Shown: positions 23,327 through 32,809, numbered from the stretch's first letter. The stretch is DNA of 44,196 nucleotides from Leptospirillum sp037442005 (GCA_037442005.1 JBBIRA010000011.1:1-44196), one strand, 5' to 3'. The notes: generated from the letters alone by a model not told the origin. Made by a program: numbers and translations.

Positions 23327-25459
23327 TTATTGTCCGCCCCCGCTCCGCACTTCCCTCCCGTCCCCAACTTCAGAGACAGCTTCTTTCCGGGAGAGCCGGA
23401 TTTTCCCTTGGCGATCAACCTCCAAGGCTTTTACCAGAATCAGATCCCCTTCTGACACAACATCATGCACTTTTTCAACACGACGATCTGCAAGCTGGGA
23501 AATATGACAAAGTCCCGTTGTACCCGGGAAAAGCTCTACAAATGCACCATAATCGGCCACTGTCTTAACTTTTCCGAGATAGATTTTCCCGACCTCAACC
23601 TCTTCGACAATCTGGTTGATCATCTCGACAGCCTTCTGGGCTGCAAGCTCATCCACCGAAGCGATCTGAATCAGACCGGAATCATCAATCTCTATCTTGG
23701 CACCCGTTTTTTCGGTAATTCCACGAATCACCTTTCCTCCGGGGCCGATAACCTCCCTTATTTTGTCCTGTTTGATCTTTAAGGTCAAGATCCTCGGGGC
23801 AAACGGAGACATTGTCCCCCGAGTTGCCGCCAGGGCTTCGTGCATCTTCCCGAGAATATGGAGACGTCCCTGACGTGCCTGTTCAAGCGCCTCTTTCATC
23901 AAAGACAGGGTAATTCCTGAAATCTTGATATCCATCTGGACAGCGGTAATGCCATCCTGGGTTCCCGTGACCTTAAAATCCATATCACCCAGGTGATCTT
24001 CGACACCAAGAATATCCGAAAGGATCGCCACGCGGTCACCTTCCTTGATCAGCCCCATTGCAACGCCAGCCACAGGAGCCTTGATCGGGACCCCTGCGTC
24101 CATCATCGCCAGCGTACCGCCACAAACGGTCGCCATCGACGAAGAACCATTGGACTCCAGAATATCCGACACAAGGCGAATGGAATAAGGGAACGCTTCT
24201 TTTGAAGGAACCACATAACGAAGGGCTCTTTCAGCCAGATTGCCATGACCGATTTCCCGACGTCCCGGCCCTCTCATCGGCTTTGCTTCCCCTACAGAGT
24301 ACGGAGGGAAGTTGTAATGGAGCATGAATCTTTTCGTATATTCCCCTTCCAGGGCATCAATCCGCTGCTCATCATCCGATGTTCCGAGAGTGGCCACAGA
24401 GAGGCTCTGGGTTTCTCCGCGTGTAAAAAGGGCCGAACCATGAGTGCGAGGAAGGAATCCGACCTCAATCGTAATCGGACGGATGTTCGAAAGTCCTCTG
24501 CCATCCGCCCGGACTTTCTTCTCGAGCACAATTTCACGAAGAGTAATCCGTTCCACTTCATGAATGGCATTCGCAAGCTCTTTTTCCTGAGCAGATGTCA
24601 ACGTCTCTTCATTCGGAAAGACAAACCCGCGGACCCGGGAAAAGATCTCATCAACGGCATCCTGCCTTTCCTGTTTTCCAGGCAGAACCATCGCCTTGTC
24701 GAGCTCCTGGCCAAACTGCTCCCTGATACGGGATACCATCTCCATCGGAATCGGGTTGTTCGGCATCGGGCGTTTCTCTTTACCCGCCAGAGCCCGAAGC
24801 TTCTCCTGAGCCTCGATAATGGGAAGAATGGCTTCATGGGCCAATCCGATCCCTTTCAGAAAGACTTCTTCGGAGACTTCGGATGCCTGACCCTCAACCA
24901 TCATGATGGCATCTCTTGTTCCTGCAACCACGAGATCGATCTGGGACTTTGCCTGCTCTTCAAGAGACGGATTGACAATGTAGTTTCCATCAACCAGACC
25001 AAGCCGGACAGCACCGATCGGGTGATGAAAAGGGACATCGGAAAGATAGAGGGCTGTCGAAGCGGCAACGACCGCCATCACATCCGATACACCACCTTTA
25101 TCGATTGAGATGACCGAAGCAACAAGCTGTGTCTCGTAGAAGTAACCATCAGGAAGAAGGGGGCGGATGGGGCGATCAATCAATCGGCTATTCAGGACTT
25201 CGCGTTCGGAAGGTTTGCCTTCTCTTTTGAAAAACCCTCCAGGGATTTTCCCTGCGGCATAAGCGCGTTCCTGATAATCAACGGTCAAAGGGATGAAATC
25301 GATCCCAGGCTTCATTGATCTCGAAGAAACCGCCGTTGCCAGAACAACGGTCCCATCAGCCCAAACGGTACATGAACCATGGGCCAGTTTGGCCATACGG
25401 CCGGTTTCGAGCCGGACTGTTTTTCCCCCGACCGAAACCTCTACAACGATTGGATTCAT
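23327..25459 (-). CDS. pnp: Polyribonucleotide nucleotidyltransferase (PNPase)
   Basis: PNPase degrades RNA 3' to 5' by phosphorolysis. Two RNase PH-like domains are seen (first with KLAHGSCTVWADGTVVLATA, second with FTRGETQSLSVATLGT and GDMDFKVTGTQDGITAVQMDIK, the active-site region), separated by a helical domain. KH domain: IREVIGPGGKVIRGITEKTGAKIEIDD; S1 domain: GKIYLGKVKTVADYGAFVELFPG. The ATG at 25459 has AGGAG eight bases upstream and gives 710 residues, normal for the family; a longer reading to 25519 has an unrelated extension. It follows rpsO, the conserved rpsO-pnp order. Confidence 0.97.
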   Translation of the reverse strand: MNPIVVEVSVGGKTVRLETGRMAKLAHGSCTVWADGTVVLATAVSSRSMKPGIDFIPLTVDYQERAYAAGKIPGGFFKREGKPSEREVLNSRLIDRPIRPLLPDGYFYETQLVASVISIDKGGVSDVMAVVAASTALYLSDVPFHHPIGAVRLGLVDGNYIVNPSLEEQAKSQIDLVVAGTRDAIMMVEGQASEVSEEVFLKGIGLAHEAILPIIEAQEKLRALAGKEKRPMPNNPIPMEMVSRIREQFGQELDKAMVLPGKQERQDAVDEIFSRVRGFVFPNEETLTSAQEKELANAIHEVERITLREIVLEKKVRADGRGLSNIRPITIEVGFLPRTHGSALFTRGETQSLSVATLGTSDDEQRIDALEGEYTKRFMLHYNFPPYSVGEAKPMRGPGRREIGHGNLAERALRYVVPSKEAFPYSIRLVSDILESNGSSSMATVCGGTLAMMDAGVPIKAPVAGVAMGLIKEGDRVAILSDILGVEDHLGDMDFKVTGTQDGITAVQMDIKISGITLSLMKEALEQARQGRLHILGKMHEALAATRGTMSPFAPRILTLKIKQDKIREVIGPGGKVIRGITEKTGAKIEIDDSGLIQIASVDELAAQKAVEMINQIVEEVEVGKIYLGKVKTVADYGAFVELFPGTTGLCHISQLADRRVEKVHDVVSEGDLILVKALEVDRQGKIRLSRKEAVSEVGDGREVRSGGGQ

Positions 25460-25597
25460 TCCTAAAACTCCTGTCACCCGCTTCCCGCAGGGATACAAAA
25501 CCAAAAAGATTCTGGGCAAAAGGCGGCATTCAGATGGTCATGCAATGCTCACTCCTAAGCACTCCATGCCCCTCTGAATCCGCCCGTATCGCTATAA

Positions 25598-25867
25598 TTA
25601 GCGGCGCAATCCCAATTTCGAAATAACTTCCTGATATTTGGTGACGTTGACCTTCTGCAGATAGTTCAGATGACGTCTTCTCCGGCTCACCATCAACAAA
25701 AGACCGCGTCTGGAATGAGTATCCTTCGGGAATTTTTTAAAATGGCCACCCAACTGGTTAATCCGCTCTGTCAAAATGGCGACCTGCACCTCTGCTGAGC
25801 CTGTATCGGATGGATTAATCTGGAATTTTGAAATAACGGCTGATTTTTGCTCTTTGGTTAACCCCAT
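25598..25867 (-). CDS. rpsO: 30S ribosomal protein S15
   Basis: S15 binds the central domain of 16S rRNA early in 30S assembly. The 89-residue product has standard length and sequence: GLTKEQKSAVISKFQ, DTGSAEVQVAILTERINQLGGHFKKFPKDTHSRRGLL, and SRRRRHLNYLQKVNVTKYQEVISKLGLRR. The ATG has AGAAAGG upstream. Between truB and pnp, as in many bacteria; S15 regulates its own mRNA in some species, but no such structure was verified here. Confidence 0.98.
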   Translation of the reverse strand: MGLTKEQKSAVISKFQINPSDTGSAEVQVAILTERINQLGGHFKKFPKDTHSRRGLLLMVSRRRRHLNYLQKVNVTKYQEVISKLGLRR

Positions 25868-25899
25868 CGAAAAACCTTTCTGAAAAATCCCTTCCCCAA

Positions 25900-26889
25900 T
25901 CAGGCCTTCACCTTTTTGACCACCTTGGCCACAGGAAGTCCTTTTGGAGTTGAGGGAAAAGATTCACTTGACAACAAGCTCTGGCCCAACGCCAGGCAGT
26001 TTCCACGTCGGTCGCATATTCTAATGGTTTCAGAAAAATTAAACAATCCTTCCACCATATACAGGTGAAATCCCAGGATATTATTCCCCTTCTGGATCGC
26101 AGGAAGGTACTGATCCAGAATCCTGACCGAAGGAAGTTCCGTAAACAATACGTCGGGAGACAGCAAGAGGGAATCGAGTCGTCCCGAGCGGATCGCAGAC
26201 AGGGCATCCTCTAACCGGTGCGCATCTCTCTTAAGAGAAAACTGCCCATAAGACGTGCGGATCAACCGGCTGACATGGGCAGGAAGCCCCAAGGCATTAC
26301 CGATGTCCTCAGCCAGGGACCTGACGTATGTTCCTTTCGAACAGTGAACGTGAAAAACCGCCACAGGAGACTCAAACTTTTCAAGCTCGAGAGAGTAGAT
26401 CTCAATTTCCCGTGGCTCCCGTTCAACCGAAACCCCTTTTCGGGCCATTTTATAGAGAGGAACGCCTGCTTTCTTGATCGCAGAATACATCGGAGGTGTC
26501 TGAAGGATCTTCCCGACAAAACCTTTCGATGCCTCCAGGATCTTCTCACCTGTTATATCACTGGTCACCGGCATTGATGCCACGGGTGCCCCATCGGCAT
26601 CCCCGGTTTCAGTCGAGAGACCAAAGGTGATATCAAAGCGATAGGACTTATCCCATCCCTGCAATTGATCCGACAGTTTTGTGCCAGAACCGACCAGAAT
26701 AGGCAGAAGTCCTGTCGCCATCGGATCAAGCGTTCCGCCATGCCCCACCCTTGAAACACGGCTTTCCCGCCGGATAATGGCAACAACATCATGGCTGGTC
26801 ATGGCTGTAGGCTTGTCTATCAGCAAAATACCTGAAAAACAGGGGGGGGGCTTAACCTCCGTAAATTCTTTTATGGGAGCATTCATCAT
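25900..26889 (-). CDS. truB: tRNA pseudouridine(55) synthase
   Basis: TruB converts U55 of the T-loop of tRNAs to pseudouridine. GILLIDKPTAMTSHDVVAIIRR opens the catalytic domain and HGGTLDPMATGLLPILVG contains the catalytic Asp. KGTYVRSLAEDIGNALG is the next conserved block. The C-terminal ~70 residues (from PSVRILDQYLPAIQKGN) form a PUA-like RNA-binding domain. The ATG is 12 bases after the rbfA stop. Length 329 is slightly long owing to the N- and C-terminal extensions. Confidence 0.96.
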   Translation of the reverse strand: MMNAPIKEFTEVKPPPCFSGILLIDKPTAMTSHDVVAIIRRESRVSRVGHGGTLDPMATGLLPILVGSGTKLSDQLQGWDKSYRFDITFGLSTETGDADGAPVASMPVTSDITGEKILEASKGFVGKILQTPPMYSAIKKAGVPLYKMARKGVSVEREPREIEIYSLELEKFESPVAVFHVHCSKGTYVRSLAEDIGNALGLPAHVSRLIRTSYGQFSLKRDAHRLEDALSAIRSGRLDSLLLSPDVLFTELPSVRILDQYLPAIQKGNNILGFHLYMVEGLFNFSETIRICDRRGNCLALGQSLLSSESFPSTPKGLPVAKVVKKVKA

Positions 26890-26901
26890 CTTTTCAGTCT
26901 A

Positions 26902-27246
26902 TCATTCAGATTCGGTAAAGGAATCATCATCCGCCAACCCGACCAGTTCATCCTGGGGAAAAAACTGTACTCTGGGAACGGATTTCATTCGTATCTGCCG
27001 GCTCAACTCCTTGCGGACCCACCCCTGGGATCGATCAATCGCCTCTCCAACTGCCGTCTGATCAACTCCCGGAAACACAGAATAGAAAATTCTGGCCGAC
27101 TTCAAGTCATCGGAAAGACGCACGGATGTGATCGTCACATTGTAGAGAAGAGGATCAGAGGTGTGTGTTGCAAAGAGAGTAGCAACAATTTCCTTGACTT
27201 CTTTTGAAACCCGATCAGCCCGTTTGAACCCTGTTTTTTTTATCAT
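26902..27246 (-). CDS. rbfA: 30S ribosome-binding factor A
   Basis: RbfA binds the 5' part of 16S rRNA during late 30S maturation. The 114-residue protein has the KH-type fold pattern: RADRVSKEVKEIVATLF, DPLLYNVTITSVRLSDDLKSARIFYSVF and GWVRKELSRQIRMKSVPRVQFFPQDE. It follows infB after a 107-base gap that contains a stem-loop. Confidence 0.94.
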   Translation of the reverse strand: MIKKTGFKRADRVSKEVKEIVATLFATHTSDPLLYNVTITSVRLSDDLKSARIFYSVFPGVDQTAVGEAIDRSQGWVRKELSRQIRMKSVPRVQFFPQDELVGLADDDSFTESE

Positions 27247-27320
27247 TTTTAGGTTTTCTAGGCGGATGAAGGACGGAAATAAATCCTTTCATCCAATCAA
27301 TGAGGGGCAACAATGATTAA

Positions 27321-27344
27321 CAGGCTCCCTGATCGGGGAGCCTG
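27321..27344. promoter_or_regulatory. Stem-loop between infB and rbfA
   Basis: CAGGCTCCC and GGGAGCCTG form a perfect 9-bp stem with a six-base loop, nine bases after the infB stop. No U-tract follows on the minus strand, so partial attenuation or mRNA processing/stabilisation is more likely than full termination. Confidence 0.5.
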
Positions 27345-27353
27345 TACGTTTTG

Positions 27354-29978
27354 TTACGAATCCAGTTTTGCTGCGATTTCTTCCTGCATATAACATTCAA
27401 TGATGTCCCCTAACTTGACATCCTGATAGTTCTCAATAGAGATACCGCACTCATAACCCGTCGCCACTTCCCGGACATCATCCTTGAAGCGCTTCAGGGC
27501 AGAGAACCGCCCTTCAAAAATAACAACACTGTCCCGCAATAAACGGACGGAAGTATTCGCCCTCTGCATCATTCCCTCGATGACATAGCAACCACACACA
27601 TTGCCGACCTTGGAAATGTTGTAGACTTTACGGACCTCGGCACGACCAAGGATTTTCTCCTTTAATGTCGGTGCGAGCATTCCTTCCATCGCCTTACGGA
27701 TATCGTCAATGGCATCATAAATTACAGAGTAAAATTTGATATCAACCTTTTCCCGTTCGGCAATCTGGGCGGCATTCGAGTCCGGCCGGACATTAAAACC
27801 AAGAATAATCGCGCTCGATGCCTGAGCAAGCAGCACATCTGTTTCTTTGATGCCGCCCACTCCCTCGTGAATGAAGCGAACCCGTACCTTGTCGTTCCCA
27901 AGCTTTGACAAGGCATGCTTGATCGGTTCAATCGAGCCCTGCACGTCCACCTTCAGGATCAGATTCAGCTCCTTGATTTCGCCTTCCTGAATCTGAGAAT
28001 AAAGATCTTCGAGAGAAACTCTCTTCTGTCGGACCATCTGGGCAAGGCGATGTTTCTGAACACGGCTCTGAGCAACCTGTCTGCCCGCTTTTTCATCCTG
28101 AACAACGACAAAAGTATCGCCCGGATTCGGCACACCATCAAGACCTACGATTTCAGCGGGGTGGGAAGGAAAGACCGTGTCAACCCGATGGCCCTTGTCA
28201 TCAATCAGCGAGCGAACACGTCCAAACTGTCCACCGACAACGACAAAGTCTCCAACCCTAAGAGTTCCCTTCTGGACAAGAACAGTGGCAACAGCCCCTC
28301 TTCCCTTATCAAGCTTGGATTCGATGACAACCCCTTGGGCACGCCGGTCAGGATTGGCTTTTAAATCCAGTACATCCGCCTGAAGGAGGATCATCTCCAG
28401 CAGATGGTCAAGTCCGGTACGCTTCTTTGCGGAAACAGGGCAATAAATGGTCTGTCCACCCCAGGATTCAGGGATCAGCTCGTGGGCTGACAACTCTTGC
28501 ATCACCCGATCCGGATTGGCTTCCGGCTTATCAACCTTGTTCAGGGCCACAACGATTGGAACGCCTGCCGCTTTGGCATGGTGAATCGCTTCAATCGTCT
28601 GGGGCATCACTCCGTCATCTGCCGCAACGACCAGGACAACAACATCCGTAATCTGAGTTCCTCTGGCACGCATTGCCGTAAAGGCTTCATGTCCGGGAGT
28701 ATCTAGGAAAGTGATCTCCCGCCCTTTCTCCGCAACCGTATAGGCTCCAATATGCTGGGTGATACCTCCGGCCTCCCCTTCGGCCAGCTTTGTCTTTCTG
28801 ATCGCATCGAGAAGGGACGTTTTTCCATGGTCGGTATGTCCCATAATGGTCACGACCGGAGGACGGGTAACCATGTGCTCGGTCTCATCATCCCCAGCCT
28901 GTCCCAAAAGCTCATCTTCCGTTTCTTCAACCTGAACTTCTACCGTTACGCCAAAGCTTTCAGCAACCAGAACCGCTGCATCAAGATCCATGGGCTGGTT
29001 GATCGTCACCATGACGCCCATCCCCATCAGTTTGAGGATGACTTCTTGAACCTTAAGCCCCAACCGGTCTGCATACTCTTTAACCGTGATGCCCTCGGAA
29101 ATCCGGATACTTTTCTTTCTTGCCTTTGTTCCTTCTGGAAGAGGCTGGTTCGCACGATGCCGGTCTTTCTTTTTGCCCTGGCTGCTCGATGAAGACCGAC
29201 GTTGTGGCTGCATCCGCCCGGGGGCCATTCTCGCTTGAGACTCCTTCGGGGGAGATCCGGGAACGACAGATGTTCTGGTCTGTTGTGGAGCAGTCGTAAA
29301 GACTTTGGATTGTGGCTGGGGGGGGAGACTCGGGGACTCCAGCGAATCGGGCTCGGGAGCAACATCTTCCCCGTCAAGGACTTCATCCTGGGTCATCAAC
29401 AAAAGATGGTCTGTCTTTCTCCCTTTATTATCTTTGCTTAACTTGGCCAACTTAGCCTTTTTATCGACCGCTGGCTTAAGCTCTTTCTCCCCTTTTTTCT
29501 TCTCTTCCTTCGCGGAGGGAGCAGAAACAGACTGTGCGGTGGACGACGGCTTTGCAACCTCAGAGAAAAGGGGAATCGTTTCAAGAATTAAAGGGTTGGG
29601 ATGAGGCGAACCCTTGGACTCATCGCTCCCCGGAACCTGCTCTCCACGCTTCTCTTCAGGCGAAACATGATCAGCACTGACAGATGGGGAACCCTTTTGG
29701 GTTTCTTCGGGGGAAAAGATTTCCTCATGGTTTTCCTCGTGAACGCCCGGAAGAGGAGTTGTTTCAGCAGCGAACGCCTTTTTCTTGATCAGGATTGGTT
29801 TTTTCTTTTCCTGAACGGCTCCATCGCCTTTTTTAATCCGAACACGAACCTGAGCGGCGGTTTTGTCATCCAAGGTTGCCATATGGGTCTGTGCCGAAAT
29901 TCCCCACTGATGCAACTTTGCAAGAAGTAGTTTGCTTTCAAGCTTCAGTTCCCGAGCTAATTCATAGACCTTGATCAA
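27354..29978 (-). CDS. infB: Translation initiation factor IF-2
   Basis: IF-2 is the GTPase that delivers fMet-tRNA to the 30S subunit. The first ~50 residues form the small IF2-N fold (KVYELARELKLESKLLLAKLHQWG). A long, charged, Lys/Pro/Ser-rich linker follows to about 290, then a second IF2-N fold (ITVKEYADRLGLKVQEVILKLMGMG). The GTPase domain has MGHTDHGKTSLLDAI at about 379, DTPGHEAFTAMRARG and NKVDKP. The rest are domains II-IV ending in VGNVCGCYVIEGMMQR and GIENYQDV-like sequence. It starts with TTG at 29978, with GGGAG overlapping the nusA stop region; 874 residues. Confidence 0.97.
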   Translation of the reverse strand: MIKVYELARELKLESKLLLAKLHQWGISAQTHMATLDDKTAAQVRVRIKKGDGAVQEKKKPILIKKKAFAAETTPLPGVHEENHEEIFSPEETQKGSPSVSADHVSPEEKRGEQVPGSDESKGSPHPNPLILETIPLFSEVAKPSSTAQSVSAPSAKEEKKKGEKELKPAVDKKAKLAKLSKDNKGRKTDHLLLMTQDEVLDGEDVAPEPDSLESPSLPPQPQSKVFTTAPQQTRTSVVPGSPPKESQARMAPGRMQPQRRSSSSSQGKKKDRHRANQPLPEGTKARKKSIRISEGITVKEYADRLGLKVQEVILKLMGMGVMVTINQPMDLDAAVLVAESFGVTVEVQVEETEDELLGQAGDDETEHMVTRPPVVTIMGHTDHGKTSLLDAIRKTKLAEGEAGGITQHIGAYTVAEKGREITFLDTPGHEAFTAMRARGTQITDVVVLVVAADDGVMPQTIEAIHHAKAAGVPIVVALNKVDKPEANPDRVMQELSAHELIPESWGGQTIYCPVSAKKRTGLDHLLEMILLQADVLDLKANPDRRAQGVVIESKLDKGRGAVATVLVQKGTLRVGDFVVVGGQFGRVRSLIDDKGHRVDTVFPSHPAEIVGLDGVPNPGDTFVVVQDEKAGRQVAQSRVQKHRLAQMVRQKRVSLEDLYSQIQEGEIKELNLILKVDVQGSIEPIKHALSKLGNDKVRVRFIHEGVGGIKETDVLLAQASSAIILGFNVRPDSNAAQIAEREKVDIKFYSVIYDAIDDIRKAMEGMLAPTLKEKILGRAEVRKVYNISKVGNVCGCYVIEGMMQRANTSVRLLRDSVVIFEGRFSALKRFKDDVREVATGYECGISIENYQDVKLGDIIECYMQEEIAAKLDS

Positions 29979-29992
29979 AAGTTATGACTCCC

Positions 29993-31336
29993 TTATTCCT
30001 CTGTATCGTGAGCATTCAGATCAGGCTTGGGCATTCCCAGAAAATCTCTGGCTGTTTCGATCAGTTTTGCGGCCGTCTTCGGCCCGAACTTGGGCAGCGA
30101 AGAAACAACAGCCAGATCGGCATTCGCGATCTTTTCAACAGTATCTAAGCCAGCACCTCTCAGAATTTCAGCAACAATCCCGCCCATTCCAGGAAGATCT
30201 TCTATTTCAAGCATTTTAGCAGACACGTCAGCCTCGGAATCGCTACTCCGAAGAAGTCTGGCAGGATCAACGGATTGCGCAAGCTCAGTATCCCCGGACA
30301 CCTGGCTGTCGCTGAAAATATCAATTTTCCAACCGGTAAGCTTCGCTGCAAGGCGGACATTATGGCCTCTTCGTCCGATTGCAAGAGAAAGCTGCTGATC
30401 GGCGACAATCACTGTAGCAACTTTTTCTCCACCCAATTCCCTAAAGACCACTTTCTGGATTTTTGCTGGAGAGAGCGCTCGCGAAATGAATGTCGCCGCA
30501 TCCGGGCTCCATTCGACAATATCCACCTTCTCCCCGTGCAACTCCCGGACAACCGCCTGAACCCTGACGCCCTTGACGCCGACACAGGAACCTACTGGAT
30601 CCACATTCGGATCTTTGGAGTAGACAGCAAACTTCGCACGCTCTCCCGGCTCCCGAACAACATTGCGGATTTCAATAACCCCCTCAGCAATTTCCGGAAC
30701 CTCTTTTTCAAAAAGCCTTGCCACAAAATCAGGATGAGTCCTGGAAAGAATGATCTGTGGTCCACGACTCGTTGTCCTGAGGTCAAGAAGAAGGCATTTA
30801 ACCCGATCCCCTCTCCTGAAGCTCTCCCGGGGCATTTGCTCCCTGAAAGGCAGGACCGCTTCCGTTTTCCCCAGGTCAATGATGTAGTTCTTTCGCTCAT
30901 GACCAATGATGACCCCATTGATAATATCTCCCTGGCGGCCGCCAAACTCCCGGGTAACGACGTTCCATTCGGCTTCCCGGACTTTCTGGAAAATCACCTG
31001 CTTGGCCGCCTGAGCTGCAATCCGGCCGAAGTCATCAATTTCCAGATAACTCCCGATCTCATCACCGATTTCTGCATCGGGGTCTGATGACATCGCCTCA
31101 TCCAGGGAAATCTCCTCTGAGGGCGATTCAACGTGTTCCACAATCCGCTTCGTCTGGAGAACCAGAATCTCACCGGTGCGATGATTGACCTCGACCTGGT
31201 AATTATCGGCCCCACCGTATCGTTTCCGGGCCGCTGCCACCAAGGCAGATTCCAGAGCGGAGATCAACGTCTCCTGGGTAATTCCTTTTTCTCGTTGAAG
31301 CTGATCGAGAACACTGAGCAATTCCTGGTTAACCAT
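29993..31336 (-). CDS. nusA: Transcription termination/antitermination protein NusA
   Basis: NusA binds RNA polymerase and modulates pausing, termination and antitermination. The N-terminal RNAP-binding domain (1-130) is followed by S1 (about 133-200; GDIINGVIIGHERKNYIIDLG), KH1 (around VGSCVGVKGVRVQAVVRELHGEKVDIVEW) and KH2 (around VADQQLSLAIGRRGHNVRLAAKLTGWKIDI). The C-terminus has one helix-hairpin-helix pair (LPGMGGIVAEILRGAGLDTVEKIANAD). The ATG at 31336 is 27 bases from its strong Shine-Dalgarno, with a hairpin in between (see the regulatory entry). Confidence 0.97.
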   Translation of the reverse strand: MVNQELLSVLDQLQREKGITQETLISALESALVAAARKRYGGADNYQVEVNHRTGEILVLQTKRIVEHVESPSEEISLDEAMSSDPDAEIGDEIGSYLEIDDFGRIAAQAAKQVIFQKVREAEWNVVTREFGGRQGDIINGVIIGHERKNYIIDLGKTEAVLPFREQMPRESFRRGDRVKCLLLDLRTTSRGPQIILSRTHPDFVARLFEKEVPEIAEGVIEIRNVVREPGERAKFAVYSKDPNVDPVGSCVGVKGVRVQAVVRELHGEKVDIVEWSPDAATFISRALSPAKIQKVVFRELGGEKVATVIVADQQLSLAIGRRGHNVRLAAKLTGWKIDIFSDSQVSGDTELAQSVDPARLLRSSDSEADVSAKMLEIEDLPGMGGIVAEILRGAGLDTVEKIANADLAVVSSLPKFGPKTAAKLIETARDFLGMPKPDLNAHDTEE

Positions 31337-31342
31337 GGCTTC

Positions 31343-31374
31343 GACGGTTAAGAAACAACCGTCATCCTCCTCCT
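31343..31374 (-). promoter_or_regulatory. Hairpin and mini-ORF between the nusA ribosome binding site and start
   Basis: On the minus strand AGGAGGAGG (31366-31374) overlaps the rimP stop. It is followed by GACGGTT-loop-AACCGTC, a perfect 7-bp hairpin, then the nusA ATG. Folding would bring the ribosome binding site close to the start. An alternative reading is a six-codon ORF (MTVVS, stop) starting at the ATG at 31365, directly after the ribosome binding site, which also overlaps the hairpin. Either suggests translational control of nusA. Confidence 0.5.
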
Positions 31375-31867
31375 ATTTTGCCGGCTCAGGTGGGACATCT
31401 TCCCAAAACTGGGCTTGCACTTCTTTAATTTCAGTCAACGGAATGGACTCAACCACAACCTTTTTCCCGACCTGAACCATTATATTGAGATTTTCAGGTC
31501 CAAGCACTTCTATCTTCCCCCGAAAGACCTTCTGCCCATTAACAGGATTCAGGGTTTTCACCTTGACTGTACGCCCGATACTTGAGGCAAGCTCCTCAGG
31601 AATGCGAAGAACCCGGTCAAGCCCCGGAGAACTCACTTCCAGCCTGTACCGTCCGGGAATGGGGTCCGTCAGATCCAGAAGATCGCTGATTCGCCTGGAG
31701 GCTACCTCAAGACGATCCAGCGTGATCCCGCCAGGCTCATCCAGTACGATCTTGACGACACCACCCGGACGCTTTGGGACCTGAAGAGAATACAAATCAA
31801 TTCCGAGGGGAGTCAGTAACAAACGTATTTCTTGTTCAAGATCCGATGGAGAGGCAAGTTTTTTCAT
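31373..31867 (-). CDS. rimP: Ribosome maturation factor RimP
   Basis: RimP assists early assembly of the 30S head. The 164-residue protein shows the N-terminal domain LYSLQVPKRPGGVVKIVLDEPGGITLDRLEVASRRISDLLD, the linker RYRLEVSSPGLDRVLR (family signature) and a C-terminal Sm-like domain (NGQKVFRGKIEVLGPENLNIMVQ). It is the first gene of the rimP-nusA-infB run. A TTGACT about 35 bases upstream of the start may be part of its promoter, but the -10 element is poor. Confidence 0.94.
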   Translation of the reverse strand: MKKLASPSDLEQEIRLLLTPLGIDLYSLQVPKRPGGVVKIVLDEPGGITLDRLEVASRRISDLLDLTDPIPGRYRLEVSSPGLDRVLRIPEELASSIGRTVKVKTLNPVNGQKVFRGKIEVLGPENLNIMVQVGKKVVVESIPLTEIKEVQAQFWEDVPPEPAK

Positions 31868-31942
31868 CTGGTCTTTTTAACATGGAACAGACAAAAAGTC
31901 AAAGACGACTGGCTAAAAAACCTTCAAAAAAGCAGTAAATCC

Positions 31943-32185
31943 CTAATGAGTCTCAATCGGGGTTCCAACCGGAGGCCGATCGAAATAGGGAACAAGCCCC
32001 TTCTCCTTCGATTGACTTTTCAAGGCTTCAGGTTGTCCTTTCTGAGCCCCCGAAGTAGAGACTGGAAAAGGTTTTTCTGAGACTTCATTGCCTGATTTAC
32101 TGCAGGAACAGAATACGACAAGAAGAATGACGATCCAGGAATACCTGCGAACCAGATGAGGTAAAAAACAAGGAACAGATCTCAT
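31943..32185 (-). CDS. Small putative lipoprotein (80 aa)
   Basis: The N-terminus is basic and then strongly hydrophobic (YSWIVILLVVFCSCSKSG), giving a signal sequence that ends in Cys-rich FCSCS. One cysteine could be the lipid-modified residue although the lipobox is not canonical. The mature part is short, Pro/Ser/Lys-rich and has no recognisable domain. It starts with ATG behind GGAG and lies six bases after the DUF4337 gene, so the two are co-transcribed. Confidence 0.5.
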   Translation of the reverse strand: MRSVPCFLPHLVRRYSWIVILLVVFCSCSKSGNEVSEKPFPVSTSGAQKGQPEALKSQSKEKGLVPYFDRPPVGTPIETH

Positions 32186-32191
32186 GAATGG

Positions 32192-32809
32192 TCACTCCAG
32201 CCGGAAAAACAAGGTAAACCCATTAATAAATGCCAAGACGCCAAACCCACCCAACGCCATACTAATGTACCACAACAGTGACCGGCGAAGCATGACCGCC
32301 ATTGAAGTCAGGACAATTGCGATCTGAAAACAGACAACACTTAACGCAAAGGCATGATGATGACTTAATTCCTCATCGGATTTTTTGTTGAGCGCATCTC
32401 TCTGCTGCTCAAAATTTTCCGCATTTGATTTAATCTTCTGAACCTGCTTCTTGTATTTTTTGATCAGCCCTTCAAGCCTGTCTTTCTCTGGCTTCAGCTT
32501 CGCTTTCTCAAGAAACAGCTCTTCCATTCTCAACTGATTCTCAGACATATGAAGCTTAATTTTTTTTGCCTGATAGTATGACCATTGGTCGGACGACTGG
32601 GCCTGAAAGAAAATGGCTGAATTTTTTACCAAAATAGCTTCGGACGTTTTCTGCTCCGACTCAAGGTTCGATAAAGCGGCAAACACCGCAAGCAACGAAG
32701 TCGTGAGAGCCACCCTGATATTCCAGGCATCTCTCTGATGCTCTCGCTCTTCAAGCCCTTCGGTAACGGATTCAACGAGATCGTGGGCTTCAACAGAACC
32801 GTCCAGCAA
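32192..32809 (-). CDS. DUF4337-type membrane protein
   Basis: The N-terminus reads RDAWNIRVALTTSLLAVFAALSNLESEQ, a membrane helix with a conserved Asn/Arg, followed by a long coiled coil (about 65-150) and two C-terminal membrane helices (about 152-172 and 178-200). This matches DUF4337, whose function is unknown. It begins with a TTG at 32809, directly after the CheV-like gene stop, with AAGGA upstream inside the cheV coding end. Confidence 0.8.
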   Translation of the reverse strand: MLDGSVEAHDLVESVTEGLEEREHQRDAWNIRVALTTSLLAVFAALSNLESEQKTSEAILVKNSAIFFQAQSSDQWSYYQAKKIKLHMSENQLRMEELFLEKAKLKPEKDRLEGLIKKYKKQVQKIKSNAENFEQQRDALNKKSDEELSHHHAFALSVVCFQIAIVLTSMAVMLRRSLLWYISMALGGFGVLAFINGFTLFFRLE

